Shown: in pieces, positions 28,323 to 36,862 of the stretch | Numbering within the stretch: position 1 is the first letter of the stretch | Layout: every line of letters starts with the position of its first letter | Assembly: GCF_000466965.1 (NCBI RefSeq) | Contig: NZ_BATB01000004.1 | Location: forward strand, 1-64,000 | Origin: Limimaricola cinnabarinus LL-001 | Lineage (GTDB): Bacteria > Pseudomonadota > Alphaproteobacteria > Rhodobacterales > Rhodobacteraceae | DNA: 64,000 nucleotides | Direction of reading: 5' to 3' | The notes under the pieces: generated by a model | The model's input: the letters and a program-made list of their open reading frames with translations, nothing else | Database searches by the model: none | Told to the model about the DNA's origin: nothing | Translations under genes and position numbers: made by a program

Positions 28323-28367
28323 CGCTCCATTGAAAATCACCCGACACGCCAGGAAGCCGTTGTGTCG
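28323..28367 (-). promoter_or_regulatory. SAM/SAH riboswitch controlling metK
   Basis: The minus strand reads CGACACAACGGCTTCCTGGC then GTGTCG: a perfect 6-bp stem around the conserved AACGGCUUCCUGGC loop. After a linker comes CAATGGAGC, whose UGGAGC pairs with GGCUUCC-loop bases as the pseudoknot and holds the metK Shine-Dalgarno GGAG. This is the consensus and position of the SAM/SAH riboswitch class known from Rhodobacterales metK leaders. It begins only 14 nt after the lnt stop. Confidence 0.92.
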
Positions 28368-28381
28368 AGAATCCGACCCCG

Positions 28382-29911
28382 CTACGCTCCGTCTTGGTCC
28401 CGGTCAAGCCGATTGTGCCGCCAGCCGACGGCCGCCAGAAGCAACAGGAGCACGAGCATCGGCGCATCGCCCCAGCGCGCATAGCCCGGCGTCGGCCCGC
28501 GCGGCGGCAGTGCCGCGTCGACCGCGCCCATCTTGCCCAGCTCGATCCGCGCGGTCACACGTCCCATCGCGTCGATCATCCCGGACACGCCGGTATTGGC
28601 AACCCGCGCCATCGGCATGCGCTGCTCGATCGCGCGCAGCCGCGCCTGCGCGAAGTGCTGGTAAGGGCCGGAAACGGTGCCGAACCACGCGTCGTTGGTC
28701 ATCAGGAGCATCAGGCGGGGCCGCAGCGCCCCGGTCGCGGCGGCCGCGTTGATCTCGCCCGCGAAGATCCCCTCGTAGCAGATCAGCGGCAGTGCCAGCC
28801 CAATACCGGGCACCGAGACCGGGTGCAGCCCCGGCCCTGGCGTATAACCGCCGCCCTCGCTCGCTGCCAAACCTTGGATGCCGAATCGCGCGGCGACCTC
28901 GCCAAAGGGGATGTATTCGCCGAACGGCACGAGATGCGTCTTGTCGTAGAGCGACGTGATCTCGCCCGCCGCATCGACCACGATGGCCGAATTGTAGTAG
29001 CGCGCTCCATCGCGCCTCTGGATGCCGAGCGCCAGCGCCGCACCTCGCGCCGCGTCCACGCCTTGGGCCAGTGAATCGCCCGATTGATCGAGCAGCCAAG
29101 GCAGCGCCGTCTCGGGCCAGACCACGAGATCGGGCACATCGCCCTGACGGGTCAGCTCCATCAACCGCTCGTGAAACACCGGCAGCCATTTGGGGTCCCA
29201 CTTCAGCGACTGCGCCGCGTTCGGCTGGACCAGCCGGACAATCGGGGCCTCTGGCACGGGCATAGGCGCGGCGCCGGGATCGAGCGCGATCCATGCTCCG
29301 ATGCTGGCCAGAACCGGAATGGCGAGGCTGGCGCGGAGACCGATCGCCAATGCGGCCGCAGGCAGGCCCAGCGCGATCAGCGTCAGCAGCGGCGCACCGC
29401 CCAAAGCGGCGAGCTGCGCCACCGGCGTGTCAATGAATACGTGCCCCGGCATCGCCCAGGGAAAGCCGGTGAACACCACGCCGCGCGCCATTTCGGCCGC
29501 GACCCACAACGCCACGAGCCCCCCCGTACCCCGGCGGTGCGCAAGCGTGAAGACCGCGCCCCAGAACAGCGCCAGCCCGCCGCATAGCAGCACTACCGCG
29601 AAGGGGGCCATCCAGCCGTCGCGCGCCGCATCGACGAAGAACGGCTCGATGATCCAAGACAGGCCCAACCCGAACCAGCCCGCGCCAAAGCCCCAGCCGA
29701 CGAGGAATGCGCCGCGCCGCGTGGTGGCGAAGCGACGCAGCACCAGCACCAGCACCACCGCAGGGAGCGTCAGCCACCATAGCCCCCAAGGCGCCAGCCC
29801 CAAGGCAGCGACGACACCCGCGACCGCCGCCAGCCCGACGCGAGGCCAGGGCCGCGCCGCAAGCCGCCGCGCGGTGGGACGGGCCGTGGCCCGCAACGTG
29901 CCCGAAGTCAT
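28382..29911 (-). CDS. lnt: Apolipoprotein N-acyltransferase
   Basis: Adds the third acyl chain to lipoproteins in the inner membrane. A 509-residue protein with about seven hydrophobic segments in residues 20-220 and a nitrilase domain after residue 220. The catalytic triad is visible: Glu in [14 protein letters not shown], Lys in [20 protein letters not shown], Cys in [14 protein letters not shown]. Other marks are [20 protein letters not shown] and [18 protein letters not shown] last C-terminal helix ([15 protein letters not shown]) follows. It starts 4 bp after the corC stop. Confidence 0.94.
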   Translation of the reverse strand: MTSGTLRATARPTARRLAARPWPRVGLAAVAGVVAALGLAPWGLWWLTLPAVVLVLVLRRFATTRRGAFLVGWGFGAGWFGLGLSWIIEPFFVDAARDGWMAPFAVVLLCGGLALFWGAVFTLAHRRGTGGLVALWVAAEMARGVVFTGFPWAMPGHVFIDTPVAQLAALGGAPLLTLIALGLPAAALAIGLRASLAIPVLASIGAWIALDPGAAPMPVPEAPIVRLVQPNAAQSLKWDPKWLPVFHERLMELTRQGDVPDLVVWPETALPWLLDQSGDSLAQGVDAARGAALALGIQRRDGARYYNSAIVVDAAGEITSLYDKTHLVPFGEYIPFGEVAARFGIQGLAASEGGGYTPGPGLHPVSVPGIGLALPLICYEGIFAGEINAAAATGALRPRLMLLMTNDAWFGTVSGPYQHFAQARLRAIEQRMPMARVANTGVSGMIDAMGRVTARIELGKMGAVDAALPPRGPTPGYARWGDAPMLVLLLLLAAVGWRHNRLDRDQDGA

Positions 29912-29915
29912 CCGT

Positions 29916-30833
29916 TCAACTGTCCCGGCTTTCGGGCATGCGGATGCGCAACCGCTTGATCCGGCGCGGATCGGCGTCGATCACCTCGAACTCGATCCCG
30001 GCCGGATGCTCGATCACCTCGCCACGGGCAGGCACGTGGCCCGCCAGCATCGACACGAGACCGCCCAAGCTGTCGATCTCTTCCTCGTCGATCTCCTCAT
30101 GCGCGGTCAGATCCTGCCCGATCGCGCGCTCGAAGGTTTCGAGCGGCGTGCGCGCGAGCGCCAGCCAGACGCCCGGTTTTTCGCGCAGGAAGCTTTGTGC
30201 CTCGTCGACGTCGTGCTCGTCCTCGATCTCGCCCACGACGGTCTCGATCAGGTCCTCGATGGTGACGAGCCCGTCGGTGCCGCCGTATTCGTCGATGACC
30301 AGCGCCATATGTATCCGCTCGGCCTGCATCTTCTGCAGCAGCACGCCCAAGGGCATCGACGGCGGCACGTAGAGAAGAGAACGGAGCATGTCTCGCAGGG
30401 AAAAATCGGGCCGCTCGGGCACGAAGCAGAACTTCAGCGCGAAGTCCTTGAGGTTTACCAACCCGATCGGCGTGTCGAGCGTGCCGTCGAAGACGGGAAT
30501 CCGGGTGAGGCCGCTGTCACGGAACACCTCGACCAACTCTTCCATGGGAATCGTGACGGGCACCGAGATGATGTCCGCCTTGGGCACCATCACGTCCTCG
30601 ACCCGCATTCGCCGCAGGTTGAGCATCCCCGGTACCGGCAGGACCGGCGCGAAGCTGCGCGGCGCTTCGACCGGCGGAAGCTCGGACTCGGCAGGTGTCA
30701 GCACCCCGATGATGCGGCTGAAGAAACCGCGCCCCCCGCCATTCTCGGCGGTGACGCTACTTGGCCCCTCGGGACCATCTCCGTCGCCGTCACGGGTGTT
30801 GCCCGTGTCGGCCGTGTCAAACGCGTCGCCCAT
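29916..30833 (-). CDS. corC: CorC/TlyC-like CBS-domain protein
   Basis: A 305-residue protein with an N-terminal disordered Asp/Gly-rich region (~40 residues), paired CBS domains ([20 protein letters not shown] ... [20 protein letters not shown]) and a C-terminal CorC/HlyC transporter-associated domain ([20 protein letters not shown]). It has no DUF21 membrane domain, so it is the soluble form found next to ybeY and lnt; proposed roles include Mg/Co efflux support. The ATG at 30831-30833 overlaps the 3' end of ybeY by 17 bp with GGAGAAG as ribosome site. Confidence 0.9.
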   Translation of the reverse strand: MGDAFDTADTGNTRDGDGDGPEGPSSVTAENGGGRGFFSRIIGVLTPAESELPPVEAPRSFAPVLPVPGMLNLRRMRVEDVMVPKADIISVPVTIPMEELVEVFRDSGLTRIPVFDGTLDTPIGLVNLKDFALKFCFVPERPDFSLRDMLRSLLYVPPSMPLGVLLQKMQAERIHMALVIDEYGGTDGLVTIEDLIETVVGEIEDEHDVDEAQSFLREKPGVWLALARTPLETFERAIGQDLTAHEEIDEEEIDSLGGLVSMLAGHVPARGEVIEHPAGIEFEVIDADPRRIKRLRIRMPESRDS

Positions 30834-31386
30834 CTTCTCCTTCCGGTGCTGCCTCGGCTGTTTCGGCATATGGGTCCGATACCCCCATCTTGCCAAGTAC
30901 CTCTGTCTCGAGACCTTCCATCAGCGCCGCATCCGCATCGGTTTCATGGTCATAGCCCATGAGATGAAGGGTGCCGTGCACCAAAAGATGCGTAACGTGA
31001 TCGGCGATTGTCCGCCCGCCCGCCTCGGCCTCGCGCAGGCAGGTCTCCCAAGCGATGGCGATATCGCCCAACTCGGTCGGACCGACGGGGTCGCGGCGGG
31101 GCGGCGCGGGCCGGGCTCCGGCGCGATCGGGGCGGCGATCTTCGGACGGCCAGCTCAGCACATTGGTGGGCGTGGGCTTGCCGCGAAAATCCGCGTTGAG
31201 ATCGGCGATCCGCACGTCCGAACAGCCCAACAGGCTGATCTCGAACAGCGAAGGGTCCTGTCCCAGCGCCTTGAGCGCCGCGACGCAGGCGCTCTCGGCC
31301 AGGGCCCCTAGCGACACCTCTTCCCAGCGGTGATCCTCGATCAGGCAATCGACCAGTGGCGGCCGCGCCGCCCTACGCTGCGCCAT
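30817..31386 (-). CDS. ybeY: Endoribonuclease YbeY (rRNA maturation)
   Basis: A 189-residue UPF0054 metalloprotein for 16S rRNA 3' maturation and ribosome quality control. The zinc motif H-x3-H-x5-H is intact in LLVHGTLHLMGYDHETDADA. NADFRGKPTPTNVLSWPSED and ELGDIAIAWETCLREA are further family segments. A Pro/Arg-rich insert (RRPDRAGARPAPPRRDPVG) precedes the GDI motif, common in this group. The ATG at 31384-31386 overlaps the phoH stop by 14 bp; longer starts lack family similarity. Operon phoH-ybeY-corC-lnt. Confidence 0.93.
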   Translation of the reverse strand: MAQRRAARPPLVDCLIEDHRWEEVSLGALAESACVAALKALGQDPSLFEISLLGCSDVRIADLNADFRGKPTPTNVLSWPSEDRRPDRAGARPAPPRRDPVGPTELGDIAIAWETCLREAEAGGRTIADHVTHLLVHGTLHLMGYDHETDADAALMEGLETEVLGKMGVSDPYAETAEAAPEGEDGRRV

Positions 31387-32368
31387 CGGCTTCATAGGCA
31401 TCGATGATCGCGGCGACCAGCGGGTGACGCACCACGTCCTTCGAGGTGAAGTAGTTGAAGCTGATCTTGGGGATGCCCTTGAGCAGTCGTTCGGCATCGT
31501 GCAACCCCGAGGTGACGCCGCGCGGCAGGTCGACCTGCGAGCGGTCGCCGGTGATCACCATGCGCGAGCCTTCGCCCAGACGGGTGAGGAACATCTTCAT
31601 CTGCATCGTCGTGGCGTTCTGCGCCTCGTCGAGCACCACGAAGGCGCGGGACAGCGTGCGCCCACGCATGAAAGCGAGCGGCGCGATCTCGATCACCTTC
31701 TCCTCCATCATCTTGGCGGCCTGTTTGCCGGGAAGGAAGTCGTTCAGCGCATCGTAGAGCGGCTGCATGTAGGGGTCGACCTTTTCCTTCATGTCGCCGG
31801 GCAGGTAGCCGAGCTTCTCGCCCGCCTCGACCGCCGGGCGGCTCAGGATGATCTTGTCGACATGGCCCTGCAGGAACATCGACACGCCCACCGCGACGGC
31901 GAGATAGGTCTTGCCGGTGCCGGCGGGGCCGATGCCGAAGCACAGCTCCTTGTCGAAGAGCGAGCGCACATAGTCCTTCTGCGCTTCGGTGCGCGGCTCG
32001 ACAAGCTTGCGGCGGGTCTTGATCTCGATGCGCTCGCCCGCGGGATCGGCCTTGAACAGGTCGATCTGGTCGGCATCCGTGGACGAGGCCGCCTCGGGGA
32101 TACCCATGCGCAACTCACGATCCACATCGCCCGGCTCGACCGCGCGACCGGCTTCGAGACGTGCATAGAGGGCCTGCAACACCCGGGCCGCATCCGCGCT
32201 GGCCTCTTCCTCGCCGATCACGGACAGGCGGTTGCCGCGTCGCAGAATCTGAACGCCCAGACGCTCCTCGATGGCCGAGAGGTGGCGATCATGTTCGCCG
32301 CATAGATCTATCAACAGGAAATTGTTGGGAAACTCGAGGACTGTCTCGGTCGGGCTGGCGATGGACAA
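31373..32368 (-). CDS. phoH: PhoH-like ATPase
   Basis: A 331-residue PhoH/PhoL-type ATPase: N-terminal KH-like region (LIDLCGEHDRHLSAIEERLG), Walker A CFGIGPAGTGKTYLAVAVGV, ILSRPAVEAGEKLGYLPGDM, Walker B FVVLDEAQNATTMQMKMFLT and sensor MVITGDRSQVDLPRG. It is linked to RNA metabolism with YbeY. The start is taken as the TTG at 32366-32368 because GAGGAG stands 7 bp upstream and the sequence (LSIASPTETVLEFPNN) begins as in relatives; the ATG far upstream adds an unrelated Cys-rich leader. Confidence 0.92.
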   Translation of the reverse strand: MSIASPTETVLEFPNNFLLIDLCGEHDRHLSAIEERLGVQILRRGNRLSVIGEEEASADAARVLQALYARLEAGRAVEPGDVDRELRMGIPEAASSTDADQIDLFKADPAGERIEIKTRRKLVEPRTEAQKDYVRSLFDKELCFGIGPAGTGKTYLAVAVGVSMFLQGHVDKIILSRPAVEAGEKLGYLPGDMKEKVDPYMQPLYDALNDFLPGKQAAKMMEEKVIEIAPLAFMRGRTLSRAFVVLDEAQNATTMQMKMFLTRLGEGSRMVITGDRSQVDLPRGVTSGLHDAERLLKGIPKISFNYFTSKDVVRHPLVAAIIDAYEADGAA

Positions 32369-32503
32369 GCAGGACTCCTCATGCCGGATGGCGCCTATGT
32401 AGCAAGGCGATGGTCGCAATTCGCAGGCGCGCGTGCAAGCGGATGCGGCCATGCCGCAGGCGAAAACGCGCGAGGCGGGGGTCGGTTGCCTCGCCCCGAA
32501 CGC

Positions 32504-32531
32504 AAAAGGGCCGCGCCTTTCGGCACGGCCC
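32504..32531 (-). terminator. Rho-independent terminator after the lipoprotein gene
   Basis: Minus strand: GGGCCGTGCC GAAA GGCGCGGCCC, a 10-bp stem with one mismatch, then TTTT. It ends the OmpA-lipoprotein unit 25 bp past the stop. The rest of 32369-32503 shows no gene. Confidence 0.88.
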
Positions 32532-32555
32532 CTGTGGATAGCCCGTCGTTCGGGC

Positions 32556-32855
32556 TCAGAGCAGGTCCGGGATCGGCGAGCCGGACTTGAACGGGCCGAC
32601 CACCGTGTTCGGCTGCGCCACGCCCGAGCAGACCGGAAGGCCGTCCGGCGTCAGGCGTTCGGACATGTAGCCCTCGACGCCGTCGTCGATGATCCAGTGG
32701 TCGCAGCCGTCTGGATCGACCCATATCCCGGCGACCATGGTCGAGACATCATGCGAGTTGATGCCGCGATCGACGGACTTGTCGGGGCCGATCGGCGCAC
32801 AGGCGGCGGCGGAGCCGAGCAAGCCGAGGATCGCGAAGCTCTTCAGGACAGTCAT
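32556..32855 (-). CDS. Small lipoprotein with a GIWxDPDGC module
   Basis: A 99-residue protein. The N-terminus MTVLKSFAILGLLGSAAACA is a lipoprotein signal with Cys19 in a degenerate lipobox. The core, AGIWVDPDGCDHWIIDDGVE, then GYMSERLTPDGLPVC, repeats the module found in the OmpA-like protein encoded immediately upstream. The two conserved Cys could form a disulfide. The ribosome site GAGGAGCG overlaps the stop region of the OmpA gene, so both are co-expressed. No known function. Confidence 0.8.
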   Translation of the reverse strand: MTVLKSFAILGLLGSAAACAPIGPDKSVDRGINSHDVSTMVAGIWVDPDGCDHWIIDDGVEGYMSERLTPDGLPVCSGVAQPNTVVGPFKSGSPIPDLL

Positions 32856-32866
32856 GATGTCGCTCC

Positions 32867-33441
32867 TCAGCGCAGGCAGTAGATTTCGACGCGGCGATTG
32901 GTCTGCATTCCGGCGGCGGTCTCGTTCGACGCTTGGGCTGACGCTCGCCAAAGCCGCGCACATCGACGACCCGCGCCCCGAGTCCTTGCGCCACCTGCGC
33001 CACCGAACGGGCGCGATTGTTCGACAAGGTGATGTTGTACTCGTCGCTGGCGCGGCTGTCGGTGTGTCCATAGATCAGGAAACCGAAAGCATCGGCCCCG
33101 CCGAAGAACTGGCGCAGACGCTCGCGGCCGGCGGCCGAGACGTCGTATCGGTCGGTGGCGAACAGCGTGTCGGTCGGCACGATGCCGCAGATCTCGGAGC
33201 GGTGGCACACCGGGCTGCCATCGCGCATCCGGCGCGGCCCCATGAAGCCCTCGGCCCCATCATCCATGGCCCAGTGCTCGCAGCCGTCGGGATCGATCCA
33301 GATGCCCGGCACATAGCGCTCTGCGGGCACGATGCGGGGGTCCTGCGCCAACGCCGGCGCGCTCAGCGCCCCAAGCGTCAGTCCGACCGCCGCGATCCCC
33401 CCGGCCACGGCGCGCAACTTTGCAGTGATGTATGAGGCCAC
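32867..33441 (-). CDS. OmpA-family outer-membrane/periplasmic protein (single apparent frameshift near 32936)
   Basis: Signal peptide (GGIAAVGLTLGALSAPALAQ), a GIWIDPDGCEHWAMDDGAEG module with two Cys, then an OmpA peptidoglycan-binding domain: LFATDRYDVSAAGRERLRQF, FLIYGHTDSRASDEYNITLS, NNRARSVAQVAQGLG and VVDVRGFGERQP. The frame breaks at QPQASNETAAGMQTNRRVEI, where CCCC has become CCC near 32936; restoring it adds the normal end YCLR. The GTG at 33439-33441 is chosen because AAAAGGA lies 9 bp upstream; a TTG three codons earlier is less likely. Forms an operon with the lipoprotein gene. Confidence 0.83.
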
Positions 33442-33739
33442 TATCTTCAATCCTTTTCGATCCGTCGGCGGGCGCCCACCACCGGCAGCCGGGCGGGCCT
33501 TGTCTGTTCGCTCATTCGATTGATTGTAGTGTTAATGCGGATCGAGGCGTTGGGAAGGCCTCGGCAGGAATTTGCCAGTCCGTGAGGCTACAGTTCAACC
33601 GATATCGGGAGCATTGTTGCCCCGAAGACCATCATATCGCTGCGCGGACCATGCCGACACGACGGGCCCGCCTCAATTTCACCACGATGGCACGAGCGGA
33701 ACGATTCTGCGGGACCCGGCCTCAAGAGGCCGGTCCCGC
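33442..33739. other. Intergenic region with no recognisable gene
   Basis: Separates the OmpA start from the miaB stop. I see no coding frame with family character. The only structure is a hairpin next to the miaB stop (33709-33739). An AT-rich patch CATTAACACTACAATCAATC on the minus strand (about 33515-33535) may belong to the OmpA promoter. Confidence 0.5.
33709..33739 (-). terminator. Hairpin directly after miaB
   Basis: GCGGGACC(C)GGCCT CAAG AGGCCGGTCCCGC: a 13-bp stem with one bulged base, touching the miaB stop. There is no T-run, so termination is possible but not certain. Confidence 0.55.
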
Positions 33740-35065
33740 TCAACCGATCAGCGACCCGGCGAGCGAGTTGGGCCCCGAGGCGGTGATCCTCACCCGTGCG
33801 ATCTCGCCGCGAAGGCTCTCGGGGGCCTGCACATGTACCGCGAAGAGATGCTCGGACTTGCCGACCATCTGCCCCGGAAGCCGACCGGGCTTTTCGAACA
33901 GCACCGTAGTCTCGCGACCCACCATGGTCTCTTGGGCAGTGCGCTGCTGCTCTCCCAGCAGCGCCTGCAGCCGCTGCAGCCGCGCGTCCATCACCGACGC
34001 CTCGACCTGCACCTTGCGCTCAGCCGCGGGCGTGCCGGGGCGCGGCGAATACTTGAACGAAAAGGCTGAGCCATAACCCACGGCTCGCACCAGATCCATC
34101 GTCGCCTCGAAATCGGCGTCGGTCTCGCCGGGGAAACCGACGATGAAATCCGAGGTGAGCAGGATGTCGGGCCGCGCCGCGCGGATGCGCTCGATCAGCC
34201 GAAGATACTGGTCGGCCGTGTGCTTGCGGTTCATCGCCTTCAGGATGCGATCCGAGCCCGACTGCACTGGCAGGTGCAGATAGGGCATCAGCTTGGCCTC
34301 TTGGCCATGCGCGGCGATCAGCGCCTCGTCCATGTCGTTGGGATGCGAGGTGGTGTAGCGGATGCGTTCCAACCCGTCGATCGCCGCCAACTGCCCCACC
34401 AGCGCGGCAAGACCTCCTTCGGCACCGTGCCACGCATTGACGTTCTGACCCAGAAGCGTGATCTCGCGCACTCCGGCCTCTACGAGCTCGCGCGCCTCCG
34501 CGACGATGCGTTCGGCCGGACGGCTGACCTCGGCGCCACGCGTGTAGGGCACGACGCAGAAGGCGCAGAACTTGTCGCAGCCCTCCTGCACCGTGAGAAA
34601 GGCGGTCGGCCCGCGCTTGGCCTTGGGCCGCGACTTCAGCGCCTCGAACTTGTCGTCCTCGGGGAAATCGGTATCGACGGCGCGGCCGCCCTGCCCCACC
34701 GCGCGCTCCATCTCGGGCAGGCGGTGATAGCTCTGCGGCCCGACCACGAGATCGACGAGCGGCATCCGGTTCAGGATCTCCTCGCCCTCGGCCTGCGCTA
34801 CGCAGCCCGCCACGCCGATCTTGAGACCGGGCTTGGCCTCCTTGAGCGGGCGCAGCCGCCCGAGATCGGAATAGACCTTCTCGGCGGCCTTCTCGCGGAT
34901 ATGGCAGGTGTTAAGCAGCACCATGTCGGCGTCTTCCGCCGTCTCGGTGGTGACGTAGCCCGACGCGCCCAGCGTCTCGGCCATGCGCTCGCTGTCATAG
35001 ACGTTCATCTGACAGCCATAGGTCTTGATGAAGAGCTTCTTGGGCGCCTGGGTCATCACCGCCAT
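33740..35065 (-). CDS. miaB: tRNA-2-methylthio-N6-dimethylallyladenosine synthase
   Basis: A 441-residue radical-SAM methylthiotransferase acting on A37 of tRNA. The N-terminal domain binds an auxiliary 4Fe-4S cluster through Cys in [30 protein letters not shown] and [11 protein letters not shown]. The radical SAM CxxxCxxC is [49 protein letters not shown] and the C-terminal TRAM domain ([12 protein letters not shown]...[13 protein letters not shown]) follow. ATG 35063-35065 or the one three codons later are both possible. In relatives miaB often neighbours phoH; here two extra genes intervene. Confidence 0.95.
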   Translation of the reverse strand: MAVMTQAPKKLFIKTYGCQMNVYDSERMAETLGASGYVTTETAEDADMVLLNTCHIREKAAEKVYSDLGRLRPLKEAKPGLKIGVAGCVAQAEGEEILNRMPLVDLVVGPQSYHRLPEMERAVGQGGRAVDTDFPEDDKFEALKSRPKAKRGPTAFLTVQEGCDKFCAFCVVPYTRGAEVSRPAERIVAEARELVEAGVREITLLGQNVNAWHGAEGGLAALVGQLAAIDGLERIRYTTSHPNDMDEALIAAHGQEAKLMPYLHLPVQSGSDRILKAMNRKHTADQYLRLIERIRAARPDILLTSDFIVGFPGETDADFEATMDLVRAVGYGSAFSFKYSPRPGTPAAERKVQVEASVMDARLQRLQALLGEQQRTAQETMVGRETTVLFEKPGRLPGQMVGKSEHLFAVHVQAPESLRGEIARVRITASGPNSLAGSLIG

Positions 35066-35178
35066 CCCTTTGCGTGATCAGGGGCGTGGTCTAGGCCAAA
35101 GGCCCGGCTCTTGCAATGAGGAGCCCGCTGGGCAATCCCTGTTCGAAGCACCCGAGGCCCCAGACGACAGGACGCGCG

Positions 35179-36054
35179 ATGACCCCCGACAGCCTCGATC
35201 GCCTTGTGGCGTCCTTGCGCGCGGAGCGGCGCGGCGCCTCGCGCGGACCAATGGCCCTCGTGCTGATCGAGGATGCGGCCGAGATCGAGAGCACGCTGCA
35301 CCATCACCTCGCAATGGGCTTCGCGCGGGTCGTCGCTTTCGCCCCCTCGGACCTGCCCCGCCCCGCCCTGTCGGACCCCCGGCTCGACTGGGTCGAGGCC
35401 GACACCCGCACCGACGACACCGGGATCGACATTGTCAACGCGGTGATCGGCGCCGTCTCGCCAGGGCAATGGCTGTTCTACTGCTACAATGCCGAGTATC
35501 TCTACTTTCCCTTCAGCGAGGATCGTGGCGTGGCCGAGCTTTGCGCCTTTCTCGCCGAAGAGCGGCGCGACACCGCGCCCGGCGTCACGGTCGATCTCTA
35601 TGCGCCCGATCTCGCCGCCGACCCCGACGGAATGTCGCGCCTGCGGGCCAGTTTCGACCGTCTGGGATATTTCTCGCATGGGCGGCACGACGGGCGGGGC
35701 CACTTGATCGAGCGCCAAGTGGATATCTTCGGCGGGTTGCGCTGGCGATTCGAGGAGCATGTGCCACGAGATTGCCGCCAGATCCTGCGGGTCCCGTTGT
35801 TTCGCGCCGCCCCGAGGCTGAAGCTCGGAAGGGACCACCGCTTTGATCGGGCCGAGTACAACACCCTGCAATGCGAATGGCACCGCTCGCCCACGGTGGC
35901 GACATGCTCTTTCCGCACCGCCAAGGCCCTGCGCCGCAACCCGGCGTCGCGCGAGGTGATCGACGGTTTTCACTGGGCCGGATCGCAGCGTTTCGAATGG
36001 CGTGCGCGCCAACTGCTCGATCTGGGGCTGATGGAGCCCGGGCAGTGGTTCTGA
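35179..36054 (+). CDS. Putative glycosyltransferase (GT2/GT92-like)
   Basis: A 291-residue soluble protein. The N-terminal LVLIEDAAEIESTLHHHLAM, GFARVVAFAPSDLP resembles the opening of GT2/GT92-type enzymes that read a short peptide strand and then 'HHLxxGF'. LFYCYNAEYLYFPFSEDRGV occupies the place of the usual DxD region but lacks a clear D-x-D. DLYAPDLAADPDGMSRLRAS and the C-terminal HWAGSQRFEWRARQLLDLGL are not assignable. Function is an inference from fold-like pattern. It is convergent with the YbjN gene, with stops 1 bp apart. Confidence 0.5.
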   Translation: MTPDSLDRLVASLRAERRGASRGPMALVLIEDAAEIESTLHHHLAMGFARVVAFAPSDLPRPALSDPRLDWVEADTRTDDTGIDIVNAVIGAVSPGQWLFYCYNAEYLYFPFSEDRGVAELCAFLAEERRDTAPGVTVDLYAPDLAADPDGMSRLRASFDRLGYFSHGRHDGRGHLIERQVDIFGGLRWRFEEHVPRDCRQILRVPLFRAAPRLKLGRDHRFDRAEYNTLQCEWHRSPTVATCSFRTAKALRRNPASREVIDGFHWAGSQRFEWRARQLLDLGLMEPGQWF

Positions 36055-36055
36055 A

Positions 36056-36556
36056 CTAGGCCCGTCCGTAGGCTTCGGCGATGGCGATCTGCATCGCGGC
36101 GGCCGGGTCGCGATGCGCCCAGGACACAAGCTGAAATGCAGGATAGAACCGCTCGCAGGCGTTGAAGGCGGTGTGGATCATCGTGTCGACCTGCTCGGAG
36201 CCCGCGATTTGCCCGCCCGACAGCACCAGCCCGTAGCGATAGGCCATCATTCCCTGCGCGCCCCACCATGTGAACCCACCCGCCCAGCAGCGGTCGTTGA
36301 TGCGGTTGATCAGGTCGAGCATCTGCGGCAGCCGCGGCTCGGGCGGCTGCATCTCGAACATGCAGGCCAGACGCAGCGTCTCATCGGCGGGCTGCCAAGC
36401 CAGCGTCACCGCGTAGTCGCGCCACTGGCCCTTGAGGGTCATGGCGATCTGGTCCTCGGCCACCCGCTCGACCGCCCATTCATGCAGGTCGGCGACCTGT
36501 TCCACGAGGTCGATCGGGTGGATCTCGTCGTCGAGATAGGGCTCTGACAATGCCAT
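36056..36556 (-). CDS. YbjN domain-containing protein
   Basis: A 166-residue protein of the YbjN (DUF1790) type, a type III secretion-chaperone-like fold, found widely in alphaproteobacteria. Marks: HPIDLVEQVADLHEWAVERV, ALTLAWQ-like YAVTLAWQPADETLRLACMF, LLDLINRINDRCWAGGFTWW-type LDLINRINDRCWAGGFTWWG, and YRYGLVLSGGQIAGSEQVDT. Predicted cytoplasmic; function unknown, possibly a chaperone or regulator of stress or motility as for E. coli YbjN. The ATG at 36554-36556 gives the family start. Transcribed divergently from the M42 peptidase gene. Confidence 0.85.
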   Translation of the reverse strand: MALSEPYLDDEIHPIDLVEQVADLHEWAVERVAEDQIAMTLKGQWRDYAVTLAWQPADETLRLACMFEMQPPEPRLPQMLDLINRINDRCWAGGFTWWGAQGMMAYRYGLVLSGGQIAGSEQVDTMIHTAFNACERFYPAFQLVSWAHRDPAAAMQIAIAEAYGRA

Positions 36557-36862
36557 GGACGGCCTCTTTTCCTTGCGGTGACGGGTGCCGGGCACCAGCC
36601 TGGGACACATGACACGGAGGTTCTTCCGTAGCGCCTGTCCCGGGTGTATATGGTGAGTCTTGGCCGAGTCGCTGTAAAGCCGTTTCTTGGGGATAATTGC
36701 CCGGATTCGGTCGATTCGAGAATCATCCCCGACATTTCTTGTGGATAACCGAATCACCCGCTCGCGGTTCCGCAGCGGCAGCGTATCCTGGGGTTTCCGC
36801 CACGAGGCCGTTGCACCCGCCGCGCCGCCGGGCCAGCCTCTGCGGCAAAAGCGGAGACAAGC
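36557..36862. other. Divergent intergenic region (YbjN / M42 peptidase)
   Basis: 306 bp, AT-richer than its surroundings, presumably carrying both divergent promoters. I see no coding frame. TTGTGGATAACCGAATC near 36740 and the inverted GGGGAT ... ATCCCC pair around 36690-36728 are visible, but no convincing -35/-10 pair. Confidence 0.5.

Noticed and set aside
28316-28330. metK start five codons upstream (MERLPMSRQ)
   Set aside because: It would lie within the riboswitch pseudoknot and has no ribosome site; the family begins at MSRQNY.
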